Of a stretch of DNA of 64,000 nucleotides, positions 53,366-61,961 are shown piece after piece. Source of the stretch: Salibacterium aidingense DSM 18341 (GTDB lineage Bacteria > Bacillota > Bacilli > Bacillales > Marinococcaceae); contig NZ_AUCI01000013.1 in the NCBI RefSeq assembly GCF_000429685.1, positions 62,001 to 126,000 of the forward strand, given 5' to 3'. The translations under genes and the position numbers were made by a program. The notes beneath the pieces were generated by a model. That model saw only the letters and a list, made by a program, of their open reading frames with translations, was not told the origin of the DNA and did no database searches. Each line of letters begins with the position of its first letter. The first letter of the stretch is position 1.

Positions 53366-55198
53366 TTATAGAACGGTTTGTTTGAACTTTTGGACAGAGA
53401 ACCAATAGTAAAGGGTATAGATGACGATATAGCACAGCATCCACATTGTAACCGGGCGTACTAAATTGATTTGCAGTAAACCTGAAAAAGCGATTAGTGC
53501 AATAACGCTGTGTATTAAACCTACGGTCAACGGTACGAGAAAAACGATGCCGACTTGATGGCGAATTGTTTTATTCCTATCTTTTTTTGGTACGCCGATG
53601 TGATGAAGGATCGTGTATTTGTCTTTATCTTCTTCGGCTTCAGTCAGCACTTTAAAAAATATAATACTGCCTGTGGCCATTAAAAAGACGAGCCCTAAAA
53701 ACGTGCTGACAAATAACGTGATGCCGGTTGATTCGATGGTATCCTGATAATCCTGGGGCGCACTCGAGAAATTTTCTGTTTCGGATGATAATGACTGGGA
53801 GAGCGGCAATTGATTTCTATCATCGCTCACTTGAACGGCTTGAAATTTTCTTTCTTCTGCCTCGAGTTCCCTATAGTCCTGGTCTGTGAACACCAATGTG
53901 TTCGCCCCTGTGGTGTCGACGTTAAGAATGGACTCCGTTATCGTGTCCGACAGCTCATATGAATGGTCATGATACGTTATGGAATCTGCTTCTGTCTCCA
54001 GACGTTCGTTAAAAAAAGGATTTATTAATAGGGCTCTCCCTTCGCTGGGAGATGGTATGTTTTCCCAATCCAGTTCTTCTGCCAGTTGTGTGAATGTCGT
54101 ATGATTGATGACATTGTATTCAAATTCGGCAACATCCTGATCATCGATTATGGTTTTACTTTGAATCGATTCTTGAAAGGTAACGTCTGCGTCGTCCATT
54201 TCTTCTGTTTCTCCTTCCCACATGAAGGAAAAAGGTGTATTTTCTTCAACATATTGATCAATGTTATAATATAAACTAAAGACGACTCCGCCTGCAGTAA
54301 TGGTGGTTGCGCTTAGTATAGAGATGATGGTTAATGTCTTTGCATTTGCTTTTATTCGATACAATAATTGAGATACAGTCCATAAATGAAGAGCTTTCCA
54401 AACCAACGTGTGTCGTTTTCGCAAGACACGAAGGATCGCAACGAACACGCTGCTAAATGTCAGGTATGTTCCTAAAATGGTAAGCCCAATAATGACAAGA
54501 GGCGTTCCGAGACCAATGAAACCCCAGACCTCTGATGTTATATCCTGAAGAGCCAGCCAGTATGCGCCTGTTAATGTGAGGATTCCAAGCACAGTAAAAT
54601 AATAGTTGGTTTTAGGCAGCTCTTCTCCTTTTCTACTCGCAGAGAAAAGTTCAACCAATTTGAATCGATAAACGATGCGGTAGCCCTGCAGCGATGTTGC
54701 GAGAAAGATAAGGAGGAAGACGAGTGTTGTGTTCACGATGGCTTCTGGAGAAAAAATGAAGCCAATATCCAATTCGAGTCCCATAAACTGTAATAGAAGT
54801 GAAAGAAATAGCTGCGAGAGCAGAATGCCAAGTCCCATCCCGATGACTAACGAAAACAAACCAATCATGATGTTTTCGAAAAAGAGCAGCCAGCCTATAG
54901 AACGTTTACGACTACCTAATAACGAATACAGACCAACCTCTTTTTTTCTTTTCTTCATAAAGAAGCTGTTCGAATACACAATAAAAATACTGACAAATAC
55001 GATTAAAACAAAAGAGGATGCGTTCAACACGCTGCTTATTTGCTGCGATGTGTCGGACACCGCATTAATTTCTTCATTATATTGAAGGGTCACAAAAGTA
55101 AAATAGATTAGGATAGAAAAAATAGTAGAACCGACATACAAGCCATAGCTTTTCAGGTTACGTTTGATGTTTTTTCGTGCAAGACTAAATAGTGTCAT
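53366..55198 (-). CDS. Bce/Yxd-type ABC transporter permease (antimicrobial peptide type)
   Basis: A 610-residue FtsX-family permease with about ten membrane segments and a large extracellular domain between segments seven and eight (about residues 305-505), the hallmark of BceB/YxdM/VraG proteins that sense and remove peptide antibiotics. The N terminus MTLFSLARKNIKRNLKSYGLYVGSTIFSI is typical. ATG 55198 overlaps the ATPase stop by 14 bases; the longer frame from 55228 was rejected. Divergent from a two-component system. Confidence 0.9.
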   Translation of the reverse strand: MTLFSLARKNIKRNLKSYGLYVGSTIFSILIYFTFVTLQYNEEINAVSDTSQQISSVLNASSFVLIVFVSIFIVYSNSFFMKKRKKEVGLYSLLGSRKRSIGWLLFFENIMIGLFSLVIGMGLGILLSQLFLSLLLQFMGLELDIGFIFSPEAIVNTTLVFLLIFLATSLQGYRIVYRFKLVELFSASRKGEELPKTNYYFTVLGILTLTGAYWLALQDITSEVWGFIGLGTPLVIIGLTILGTYLTFSSVFVAILRVLRKRHTLVWKALHLWTVSQLLYRIKANAKTLTIISILSATTITAGGVVFSLYYNIDQYVEENTPFSFMWEGETEEMDDADVTFQESIQSKTIIDDQDVAEFEYNVINHTTFTQLAEELDWENIPSPSEGRALLINPFFNERLETEADSITYHDHSYELSDTITESILNVDTTGANTLVFTDQDYRELEAEERKFQAVQVSDDRNQLPLSQSLSSETENFSSAPQDYQDTIESTGITLFVSTFLGLVFLMATGSIIFFKVLTEAEEDKDKYTILHHIGVPKKDRNKTIRHQVGIVFLVPLTVGLIHSVIALIAFSGLLQINLVRPVTMWMLCYIVIYTLYYWFSVQKFKQTVL

Positions 55199-55955
55199 GA
55201 TGACTCCCACTTTTTTCCGCCAATTCATTTAGGATGTTTTGATAGAAATCTCTTCGTGATTGATTGCTGCGGTAAATCTCTTTGGACAACTGGCCGTCTT
55301 CGAGAAACAAGATTCTTCGGCAGAAGCTTGCTGCGAACGGATCATGTGTCACCATCAAAATGGTGTTCTCGTTGGTTTGATTTAAGGTCTGCATTCTTTC
55401 CAATAAATCTGTTGCTGATTTTGAATCAAGGGCCCCGGTTGGCTCATCAGCAAATAGTAATTTCGGGTCCGAAATAAGGGCGCGGCACGCTGCCGTACGC
55501 TGTTTTTGTCCCCCTGAAATCTCATAAGGGTATTTGTCCATTATGGTATGAATTTCGAAGGTTTCTGTGATCTCCTGCACCTTTTTTTTCATTTGATGGA
55601 CACTATTTCTCGCGATCGCAAGAGGCAGTAAAATGTTCTCTTTCACGGTCAACGAATCGAGCAAGTTATAGTCTTGAAAGATGAAACCCAAATTCTTGCG
55701 GCGGAAATCTGCTAATGGTTGATCTTTCATGGCTGCAATATTTGTATCTTCCATGTGAATATCCCCTGCTGTAGGAGTGTCAATGGTTGCTAACACATTC
55801 AGCAGCGTTGATTTTCCTGATCCGGACGGCCCCATGATTCCGACAAATCCTCCATGCTCAATTGTAAAAGATATATCTTTGAGTGCTCGAAATGTATTCG
55901 TGCCTTTCCCGTACGTTTTAGATAGTTGGCTCACTGTAACTAATGATTGCATCAT
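55185..55955 (-). CDS. Bce/Yxd-type ABC transporter ATPase
   Basis: A 256-residue ATPase. Walker A is GPSGSGKST (about residues 41-49), the Q loop follows in FIFQDYNLLDSLTVKENILLPL, the signature is ISGGQKQRTAACRAL, and Walker B is LLFADEPTGALDSKS, all typical of the LolD/BceA group. It powers the downstream permease. Start ATG 55955 or the adjacent ATG 55952. The promoter region carries an 11-bp-phased array of candidate regulator sites. Confidence 0.94.
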   Translation of the reverse strand: MMQSLVTVSQLSKTYGKGTNTFRALKDISFTIEHGGFVGIMGPSGSGKSTLLNVLATIDTPTAGDIHMEDTNIAAMKDQPLADFRRKNLGFIFQDYNLLDSLTVKENILLPLAIARNSVHQMKKKVQEITETFEIHTIMDKYPYEISGGQKQRTAACRALISDPKLLFADEPTGALDSKSATDLLERMQTLNQTNENTILMVTHDPFAASFCRRILFLEDGQLSKEIYRSNQSRRDFYQNILNELAEKSGSHHDTI

Positions 55956-55993
55956 TCGAACTCCTTTCGTGTACTTCCACTTTACCGCTCCGT

Positions 55994-56032
55994 CCTTACT
56001 TCAACTTCAAACGAACCTTACAAAATCCTTAC
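55994..56032. promoter_or_regulatory. 11-bp-phased CCTTAC repeats (candidate response-regulator site)
   Basis: CCTTAC occurs at 55994, 56016 and 56027, with a degenerate version near 56005, so the copies sit on an 11-bp grid. Direct repeats with one-turn spacing are typical of OmpR-family regulators. They lie between the divergent ABC transporter and two-component genes. Confidence 0.6.
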
Positions 56033-56089
56033 ATCCCAAGACTTTGTGATAATATACAGAAAAGAAAGCCTTGAAAAGATGGTGATGAT

Positions 56090-56791
56090 ATGACAGAGAA
56101 TCGCATTTTGATTGTTGATGACGAGAAGGATATATGTCAGTTGCTGACGACAACTTTGCAAAAAGAAGGGTTCACAGCTGTTCAAACAGCGGGAAGTATT
56201 CAAGAGGGGTGGGAGCAATTTCAAGCTTTTTCTCCTCATTTGGCCATTTTAGATATTATGCTGCCTGATGGAGAGGGGTACGATTTATGCAAGAAAATAC
56301 GCGAAACTTCTCGTATTCCTATATTATTTCTCTCTGCCCGGACAGAAGAAGTCGATAAAATTCTCGGATTAGCGATTGGTGGAGATGATTATGTCAGCAA
56401 GCCATTCAGCCCGAAAGAAGTAGCTTATCGTGTAAAAGCGCAGCTGAGACGTGCGGGAATGCACTCCATGGAAGATAACCAGTCTGAAGGGGCAACTACG
56501 GTGGGGCTATTTTCTATGAATGCGGAGGAAACCGAAGTCACAAAGGAAGGAAAAAGGCTGGAGTTGACAGCCAAGGAGGTAGGATTAATGGGATGCTTCA
56601 TGAGAAACCCGGACCGTATCTTAAGCAAAGAAACCCTTTTTCAAGTTGTTTGGGGAGAAGACTTTTTCGGAGCAGATAACACTCTCATGGTGCATATTCG
56701 AAGACTGCGGGAAAAGATTGAAGAAACACCGGCTGATCCTCAGCATCTAAAAACAGTGAAAGGGCTGGGGTATCGGTTTAATGGAAAGTAA
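56090..56791 (+). CDS. OmpR-family response regulator
   Basis: A 233-residue regulator: receiver domain with D10-D11, phospho-acceptor in AILDIMLPDGEG (about residue 53) and the lysine in YVSKPFSP, followed by a winged-helix domain (about residues 135-232, RLELTAKEVGLMGCFMRNPDRILSKETLF ... DNTLMVHIRRLREKIEETP ... KGLGYRFNG). It overlaps the kinase gene by 11 bases and should control the divergent ABC transporter, as in Bce-type modules. Confidence 0.93.
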   Translation: MTENRILIVDDEKDICQLLTTTLQKEGFTAVQTAGSIQEGWEQFQAFSPHLAILDIMLPDGEGYDLCKKIRETSRIPILFLSARTEEVDKILGLAIGGDDYVSKPFSPKEVAYRVKAQLRRAGMHSMEDNQSEGATTVGLFSMNAEETEVTKEGKRLELTAKEVGLMGCFMRNPDRILSKETLFQVVWGEDFFGADNTLMVHIRRLREKIEETPADPQHLKTVKGLGYRFNGK

Positions 56792-58184
56792 GAGCGGGAT
56801 GAAATGGAAGCTGACGGGCAGTTACCTTTTTTCCATCGTTAGTATCGTATTCATTGTAATTCTTGTGAACACGTTCATTATTGTGGGAATGCTTTGGTAT
56901 CAGCATTTAAATACAACAGGGGCAGAAGGAGAGAGCAATTCTTCCGAAACTTTTACTAGAAACTTTGATCAATATATGCAGATGGAAAACGAAGAGGTAA
57001 CGGTTTCTGAAGAAGGCACGAACGCTTTAGAAGAATATGGAGCCTGGCTGCAAATCCTTGATAATAACGGGCAGGTTGTTTCTTCTTACTCCACTCCGGG
57101 TACCGTTTCGGACCATTACAGCCCAATGGAGCTTGTTCATAAGTATAAATACATGGATGATGAATTGAATACGTATTTTCTTGGGGAATACGGAAATTTC
57201 AGCTATATAGTAGGCATCCCTGATTCAGACGATGAACGATTTGTGTTTACAGTAGATGTTGAATCTATGATTTCCAATGTGTCACAAGTTTTTCTCGTTA
57301 TTATCTTTGTTGATTTAGTCATCGCTGCCATGATCGGATTGTTGTTCAGCTCTATACTTATAAAGCCGGTAAACACGATGATTGAACGTATTTCTCACCT
57401 TAAACATATGAATTTTGGGTCTTACCCTGCTAAGAAACCAGGTATTTTTAAATCCGTATTTGCAAATTTAAATGAGGTCTCGAGCACGTTATCTAAGCAT
57501 GATAAAGAACGCATGAAGCTCGAGAACATGCGCAAGGAATGGATCAGCAATGTTTCTCATGATTTAAAAACACCCCTTGCCTCCATGCAAGGATATGCTG
57601 AATTGTTGCAGGACAAAGAAGTAGACGCGCAAGAACGAATCGAATACGCAGAAGTGATTGAGAGGCAATCCGTTTATATCAAAGATCTCATAGATGACCT
57701 CAATCTAACGATGCGATTGCAAAACGATGAAATGCCGATGCAATTGCAAGAAACGCGCATCGAACCGTTTGTAAAAGAAATTGTCATCGATGTACTTAAT
57801 GACCCGCAATATAAAGATCGCGACATTTCTTTTACTAGTGATCATCCAGAAAAGACACTATACATTGATCCCCATCTAATGAAAAGAGCGATTCTAAATT
57901 TTATATACAACGCGCTTATGCATAATGAGGAAGATGTCGCTGTCGCAGTAACACTCTCCGATCATACGATTTCCATTGATGATAACGGAAAAGGAATCTC
58001 CGGAGACATTGATCGAGTGTTTGAACGCCACTATCGCGGCACCAATACAAACAACAGTAAAGGCACAGGGCTGGGTATGGCGATTGCCCGTAATATTGTA
58101 ACCGCTCATGGTTGGGACGTAGAAATCACGAGTCACATGGGACAGGGAACAAACATCAAGATACGGTTTGCCGCCAATTTTTGA
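56781..58184 (+). CDS. Sensor histidine kinase with HAMP domain
   Basis: A 467-residue kinase with two membrane helices (about residues 12-38 and 168-192) framing an extracytoplasmic domain of about 130 residues, a HAMP linker, the phospho-acceptor in WISNVSHDLKTPLASM (histidine near residue 257) and ATPase motifs NFIYNALMHN, DNGKGIS and GTGLGMAIARN. The large extracellular domain differs from the short-loop BceS kinases that rely on the transporter for sensing, so ligand detection may be direct. Confidence 0.92.
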   Translation: MESKSGMKWKLTGSYLFSIVSIVFIVILVNTFIIVGMLWYQHLNTTGAEGESNSSETFTRNFDQYMQMENEEVTVSEEGTNALEEYGAWLQILDNNGQVVSSYSTPGTVSDHYSPMELVHKYKYMDDELNTYFLGEYGNFSYIVGIPDSDDERFVFTVDVESMISNVSQVFLVIIFVDLVIAAMIGLLFSSILIKPVNTMIERISHLKHMNFGSYPAKKPGIFKSVFANLNEVSSTLSKHDKERMKLENMRKEWISNVSHDLKTPLASMQGYAELLQDKEVDAQERIEYAEVIERQSVYIKDLIDDLNLTMRLQNDEMPMQLQETRIEPFVKEIVIDVLNDPQYKDRDISFTSDHPEKTLYIDPHLMKRAILNFIYNALMHNEEDVAVAVTLSDHTISIDDNGKGISGDIDRVFERHYRGTNTNNSKGTGLGMAIARNIVTAHGWDVEITSHMGQGTNIKIRFAANF

Positions 58185-58196
58185 TGTTTCAGCCCC

Positions 58197-58490
58197 CTAT
58201 TTGAAGAGTTCGTCGTAGGCGGCTGCTGTTTGCTGGATGAGGGTTTCCGGTTCCTGTTGTGGAAGTTCCTGTGTAAGGACCTCTTGAGAAACGGGACCAT
58301 CGTACCCTGTGGTTTGCAGTGCCTGCAAGAATCCTTTAATGTCGATGACTCCTTCTCCCGGCCAGATCCGGTCGTTGTCGAGCAGGTCTTCTTTTGCCAG
58401 GTTTTCAGCATCGTTGACATGGACGTGGATAATCTCTTCTGGTGCCAGAGCGGCGATATCTTGAAAACGGTCTTCTGCCGTGTAGACGTG
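58197..58490 (-). pseudogene. Sugar phosphate isomerase/epimerase, C-terminal fragment
   Basis: From about 58490 down to the stop at 58197 the minus strand reads VYTAEDRFQDIAALAPEEIIHVHVNDAENL ... DRIWPGEGVIDIKGFLQALQTTGYDGPVSQEVL, the C-terminal third of an AP-endonuclease-family-2 TIM-barrel sugar isomerase (IolE/IolI type). The residues before this in the same frame look random, so the N-terminal two thirds are gone. Convergent with the kinase gene. No product is expected. Confidence 0.8.
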
Positions 58491-58545
58491 ATACGTGTAC
58501 TTTATTATAAAAAATATATACTGATTCATAAATAATGAATCCATT

Positions 58546-59004
58546 TTGATCAGTCTTTTTTTCAAAGCTACAGTCAGCCTCATAGGAGCGGCAGCGGGAC
58601 TCGCTGCCGGTCTTTCCTATACCTTATTTATTTTCGGCTTTAAAAATGCGTCGTCGATCGGCAATCCGCAAACTACGTTACCTATCGCCTTCTTTTCTTT
58701 TTGCCTTTTCCTCTTTCTTTTTACGGACAAGGGAGAGGCGGCAGAGGTGATAATGTCAGGTGATATAGGTTGGTTTCTTCTCGTCGGAGTCTTAGGAGCT
58801 GGGATGTCATTTATTTTTTATGTGATTGATATCGGGTTTACGCCCCCTTCTACTGCGTCGATGGTTGCCATGGTAGAGCCTGTGACAGCTTCTTTGTTTG
58901 GTGTCCTGCTCATGGGAGACAATTTAACCTTCATTCAAATTTTCGGCATGGTTTTCATCCTGTGTACGGTTAGTGTCCTTAGTAGTGTAAAACAGTCCGA
59001 TTAG
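58546..59004 (+). pseudogene. EamA/DMT-family transporter, C-terminal half
   Basis: The frame encodes about five membrane segments: ATVSLIGAAAGLAAGLSYTLFIFGFK at the beginning and FTPPSTASMVAMVEPVTASLFGVLLMGDNLTFIQIFGMVFILCTV at the end, the second EamA domain of a drug/metabolite exporter. Full-length relatives have two such domains (about 300 residues); only one remains. The ATG at 58546 has no good binding site. The break faces that of the neighbouring isomerase fragment. Confidence 0.75.
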
Positions 59005-59699
59005 TCATCTGTCATCGTGTTTCGAAAGCAGACATACGTAAAGATGGCAGCAGCAATTATCCAAATGGCTATAACCACCATCGGCATCCAGGAGCTGCTA
59101 TCGTGAATTTTAATAGCCTGCATAATTGGAAATGTATCTGTAATGGTTATGGCCATGCTGTCTTCCGCAAATCCAAATGTACCCACCATCGATGTGAAGC
59201 CAAATAATAACATAACCGGCATTAGGTAGGCAGACGTTGCAGAAACTGTTTTTGAAAACAACCCTATACCAATCCCCAGCAGGAGAAAGAACAAGAACAG
59301 CAGGATGAGACCAAGGATTACCCTGAATTCTAGAAATGGTTCGATACCGACGATCATGAGGGACGCGACAAGTGAAATCAAGGTAATAATCCCTGTAACC
59401 AGACTTTTTCCGACAATGATATCTACAAACGAAGCTGGTGATTGAATCAGGCCGCGCAGTGTATTCTTTTCATTTTCTTCTGCCATCATCGTCATGATCA
59501 TGGCTGATGTAATCCCTGAAAAAGCCATTCCGACAATCAAGTAGAGCAAAGGCAGTGGTAGTTCCGCTTCTCCTTCACTGGTCAGTGCGTATAATAACGC
59601 TATCACAAGAGGAAGGGCGGGCAACACCAAAAGCATCATGTTTTTCATGAAATCTTTGATGTCTTTTTCAAAAATGGCATGGATACGTTGAATATTCAT
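59001..59699 (-). CDS. ABC-2 type transporter permease
   Basis: A 232-residue membrane protein with six hydrophobic segments. The start IHAIFEKDIKDFMKNMMLLVLPALPLVIALLYA and the middle segment AEENEKNTLRGLIQSPASFVDIIVGKSLVTG are typical of ABC-2 exporter permeases. Its start is adjacent to the stop of the ATPase gene (one-base overlap region), so they are coupled. Substrate unknown; regulation probably by the LytTR protein upstream. Confidence 0.88.
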   Translation of the reverse strand: MNIQRIHAIFEKDIKDFMKNMMLLVLPALPLVIALLYALTSEGEAELPLPLLYLIVGMAFSGITSAMIMTMMAEENEKNTLRGLIQSPASFVDIIVGKSLVTGIITLISLVASLMIVGIEPFLEFRVILGLILLFLFFLLLGIGIGLFSKTVSATSAYLMPVMLLFGFTSMVGTFGFAEDSMAITITDTFPIMQAIKIHDSSSWMPMVVIAIWIIAAAIFTYVCFRNTMTDD

Positions 59700-60547
59700 T
59701 ATACAAGCTCCTTTCCTGTTACTTTTAGAAAGATCTGACCAAGTGTGGGGTTATCCGTGTGCATTGCTTTCACCTGCCTGTTTGCGATCAGTTGCCTTAC
59801 CTGGTCGGCTGTTTCTGGTTCATTTTTAATGACCATTCGTTCTCCTGCCACGGTTTCTACATGAAATGTATGATCGGAGTATTTATAGCGCAGGGCGGCC
59901 GGGCTGTCCAGTTCCTGGAGTTCTCCTTTGTGAAGAAACGCGACACGGTCGCATAATTCTGTGGCTTCCTCCATATTATGAGTGGTTAAAAATATCGTGG
60001 TGCCGACTTCATTCAACTTCTGCAGTGCGCGGTGAATGTGGATCATCGTTCCAGGATCAAGTGCTGAAGTCGGTTCATCTAAAAATACAAGGTCAGGCTT
60101 ATGAATGAGAGCCTTCGCAAGTAACACACGCTGTGCCATCCCTTTAGACAGATCTGAGGCTGTTTTGAATCGCTCCTCATACAAGTGAACATCGTGCAGG
60201 ATATCATCGATGTGATGTAATGGCGCTTTGTACAATTTACAAAATAATTTTAAGTTGTCATAAACAGACAGCCGCTTATAGAGTGTACTGTTATCTGATA
60301 ATATCCCAACCTTTGATTTGAAATCGGACGTTTTAAACTTTGATGAATCCATGCCGAGCACGTTTACATCCCCGGCTGTTTTGGAGAGCTCACCTGTTAA
60401 AATTTTCACCATCGTCGTTTTCCCTGACCCACTCGGACCAAGCAAACCAAAAATCTCCCCTTGCTTCACATTGAAATCAACATGTTTAATGGCTATGTTT
60501 TTGCCAAACACTTTCTGCAATTCTTTTACCTCCATAGCGCTTTTCAA
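59699..60547 (-). CDS. ABC transporter ATPase (exporter)
   Basis: A 282-residue ATPase: Walker A GPSGSGKTT (about residues 36-44), signature in DLSKGMAQRVLLAKAL (a variant LSKGM in place of LSGGQ, common in this subfamily), Walker B LVFLDEPTSALDPG and switch LTTHNMEEA. Start is TTG 60547, eight bases behind AGGAGG; ATG 60535 would be the alternative. Two direct repeats upstream may bind the LytTR regulator. It lies between that regulator and the permease. Confidence 0.92.
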   Translation of the reverse strand: MKSAMEVKELQKVFGKNIAIKHVDFNVKQGEIFGLLGPSGSGKTTMVKILTGELSKTAGDVNVLGMDSSKFKTSDFKSKVGILSDNSTLYKRLSVYDNLKLFCKLYKAPLHHIDDILHDVHLYEERFKTASDLSKGMAQRVLLAKALIHKPDLVFLDEPTSALDPGTMIHIHRALQKLNEVGTTIFLTTHNMEEATELCDRVAFLHKGELQELDSPAALRYKYSDHTFHVETVAGERMVIKNEPETADQVRQLIANRQVKAMHTDNPTLGQIFLKVTGKELV

Positions 60548-60618
60548 CTGAAAAACCTCCTTTGGTCAACTGCTTTCATCATAGCTTGCAGATGCAGCCC
60601 GCACAGTCTTTTTCCAGC

Positions 60619-60649
60619 GGAATGTACCAAATCGAGGATGAATTGTACC
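60619..60649 (-). promoter_or_regulatory. Direct repeats spaced 21 bp upstream of the exporter operon
   Basis: On the minus strand GGTACAATTC and GGTACATTCC recur with a 21-bp offset (two helical turns), about 75-100 bases upstream of the ATPase start. LytTR proteins bind direct repeats of this layout. Candidate operator for the neighbouring LytTR gene product. Confidence 0.5.
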
Positions 60650-60744
60650 GAGAAAATAGCAAGCGCCGCAAGACACTTGCTTCAAATTGAGCTTGGGGTT
60701 GTTGGGTGGCAGGGGCCTGCTCAAAGAGTTTCCGTGAACTGTAC

Positions 60745-61740
60745 TTATTTGAGGTTGAATTTCTCCTGGATGTCCTGAATTTTCGTTCGGGAAAGAGGGA
60801 TCGTGGATTGAATTTTATTATCGATCCGGAGGGAATATGTATTTTTCGACCATGTAATAATCTCTCTTACCTTCTGCAGGTTTACAATATAAGAACGGTG
60901 ACAACGATAAAACCCATACACCTCCAGTTTCTTCTCCACTTCGGCAAGTGTGGAATCCATGGCATACGATTCCTCATTGATTACAATTATTGCCTTGCCA
61001 TCCTGGCTCTCAATGTAGTCGATCTCCGGTGGATCAAACAAAATCATCTTGTCATCGACCTTAGCCGGTATCTTAAATAAATTGGCCGTCATGGGTTCGT
61101 TGTTCTTCTCCGTTTCAATAGTTGTCCCCCCTTCTTCAATCTCCACCTGCTTTATTCCGTTTTTCTGAAGCTTAAAAGAAATGTCTCCCAATAAAAGCGC
61201 GTGTTCCATGTTAGAAACCAAAACGAGCACAGGGATTTGATCCTCCTTCATTTTCTGAAGCATCGAAATAAAGGTTTGCTTTGTTTTATCGTCCACCCCG
61301 TGAATAGGCTCTCGAAACACCACGCATTGATCGCCGCTCATATAATACTTGGCAAAATGCACGCGCCGGAATTCTGAATCCGAGCACGTATGCAAAGGTT
61401 TTTTTGCACAGCTTTGCAGTTCAAAGCGTACAAGAATCTCAGGAAGCGGTGCCTTGCTTTTGAACCATTTATTAAAAAAACGAAGATTGTCTTCCACCGT
61501 TAAACGAGTGTACAAACCATCCTGCTGATCATAAATGGGAATATCCTTATTTCTGCCAAGGGCCTCGACCAGCTCTGTTTGCATATCTGTATCACTGTAC
61601 ACCGTTGTGATATGGGAATCATTGATGGTGAGAGTAAACAAGGGAAGCGACTCCTCATTTATTTCTTGATCGATTGTAAAACTGGCCATGCCTTCATCCA
61701 TTCCTTTTCCAAGATTTTTCATTCCTTTTTCTCTATTCAT
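60745..61740 (-). CDS. LytTR transcriptional regulator fused to a degenerate ABC-ATPase domain
   Basis: A 331-residue protein. Residues about 25-200 follow an ABC ATPase outline without Walker A: YTRLTVEDNLRFFNKWF resembles the Q-loop helix region, SDSEFRRVHFAKYYMSGDQCVVFREPIHGVDDKTK resembles signature plus Walker B (FREP for LDEP, VDD for LDP). Residues about 230-331 are a LytTR DNA-binding domain (IDYIESQDGKAIIVINEESYAM ... FYRCHRSYIVNLQKVREI). The first domain probably serves as a sensor or partner-binding module. Start ATG 61740 has a weak site; other Met codons follow at residues 7, 14 and 18. Confidence 0.82.
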   Translation of the reverse strand: MNREKGMKNLGKGMDEGMASFTIDQEINEESLPLFTLTINDSHITTVYSDTDMQTELVEALGRNKDIPIYDQQDGLYTRLTVEDNLRFFNKWFKSKAPLPEILVRFELQSCAKKPLHTCSDSEFRRVHFAKYYMSGDQCVVFREPIHGVDDKTKQTFISMLQKMKEDQIPVLVLVSNMEHALLLGDISFKLQKNGIKQVEIEEGGTTIETEKNNEPMTANLFKIPAKVDDKMILFDPPEIDYIESQDGKAIIVINEESYAMDSTLAEVEKKLEVYGFYRCHRSYIVNLQKVREIITWSKNTYSLRIDNKIQSTIPLSRTKIQDIQEKFNLK

Positions 61741-61752
61741 AGTACCATATCG

Positions 61753-61908
61753 TTACGTTAAGGAAAGAACTGTTTTATCAAATGTAAAAGGCATTCCTGT
61801 GTCTACAATGTAAATTCCTTCATCAGCTTTCACGATCCATGCGCTCATTTTCAATAAAAACCAAGCTTCGATTTTATATACGTGAGGCGACACGTTAATT
61901 ACCTTCAT
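61753..61908 (-). pseudogene. MBL-fold hydrolase, N-terminal fragment
   Basis: A 51-residue frame starting at ATG 61908 behind AAGGAG: MKVINVSPHVYKIEAWFLL ... AWIVKADEGIYIVDTGMPFT. The motif IYIVDTGM is the N-terminal strand of metallo-beta-lactamase-fold proteins that precede the HxHxDH site, but the frame stops soon after. Everything beyond is lost at the boundary with the LytTR gene 12 bases later. Confidence 0.6.
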
Positions 61909-61961
61909 TTCCTTCCACTCCTTGATTGAGATACGTATGGTTTCGACTTCATAAAGACGAA

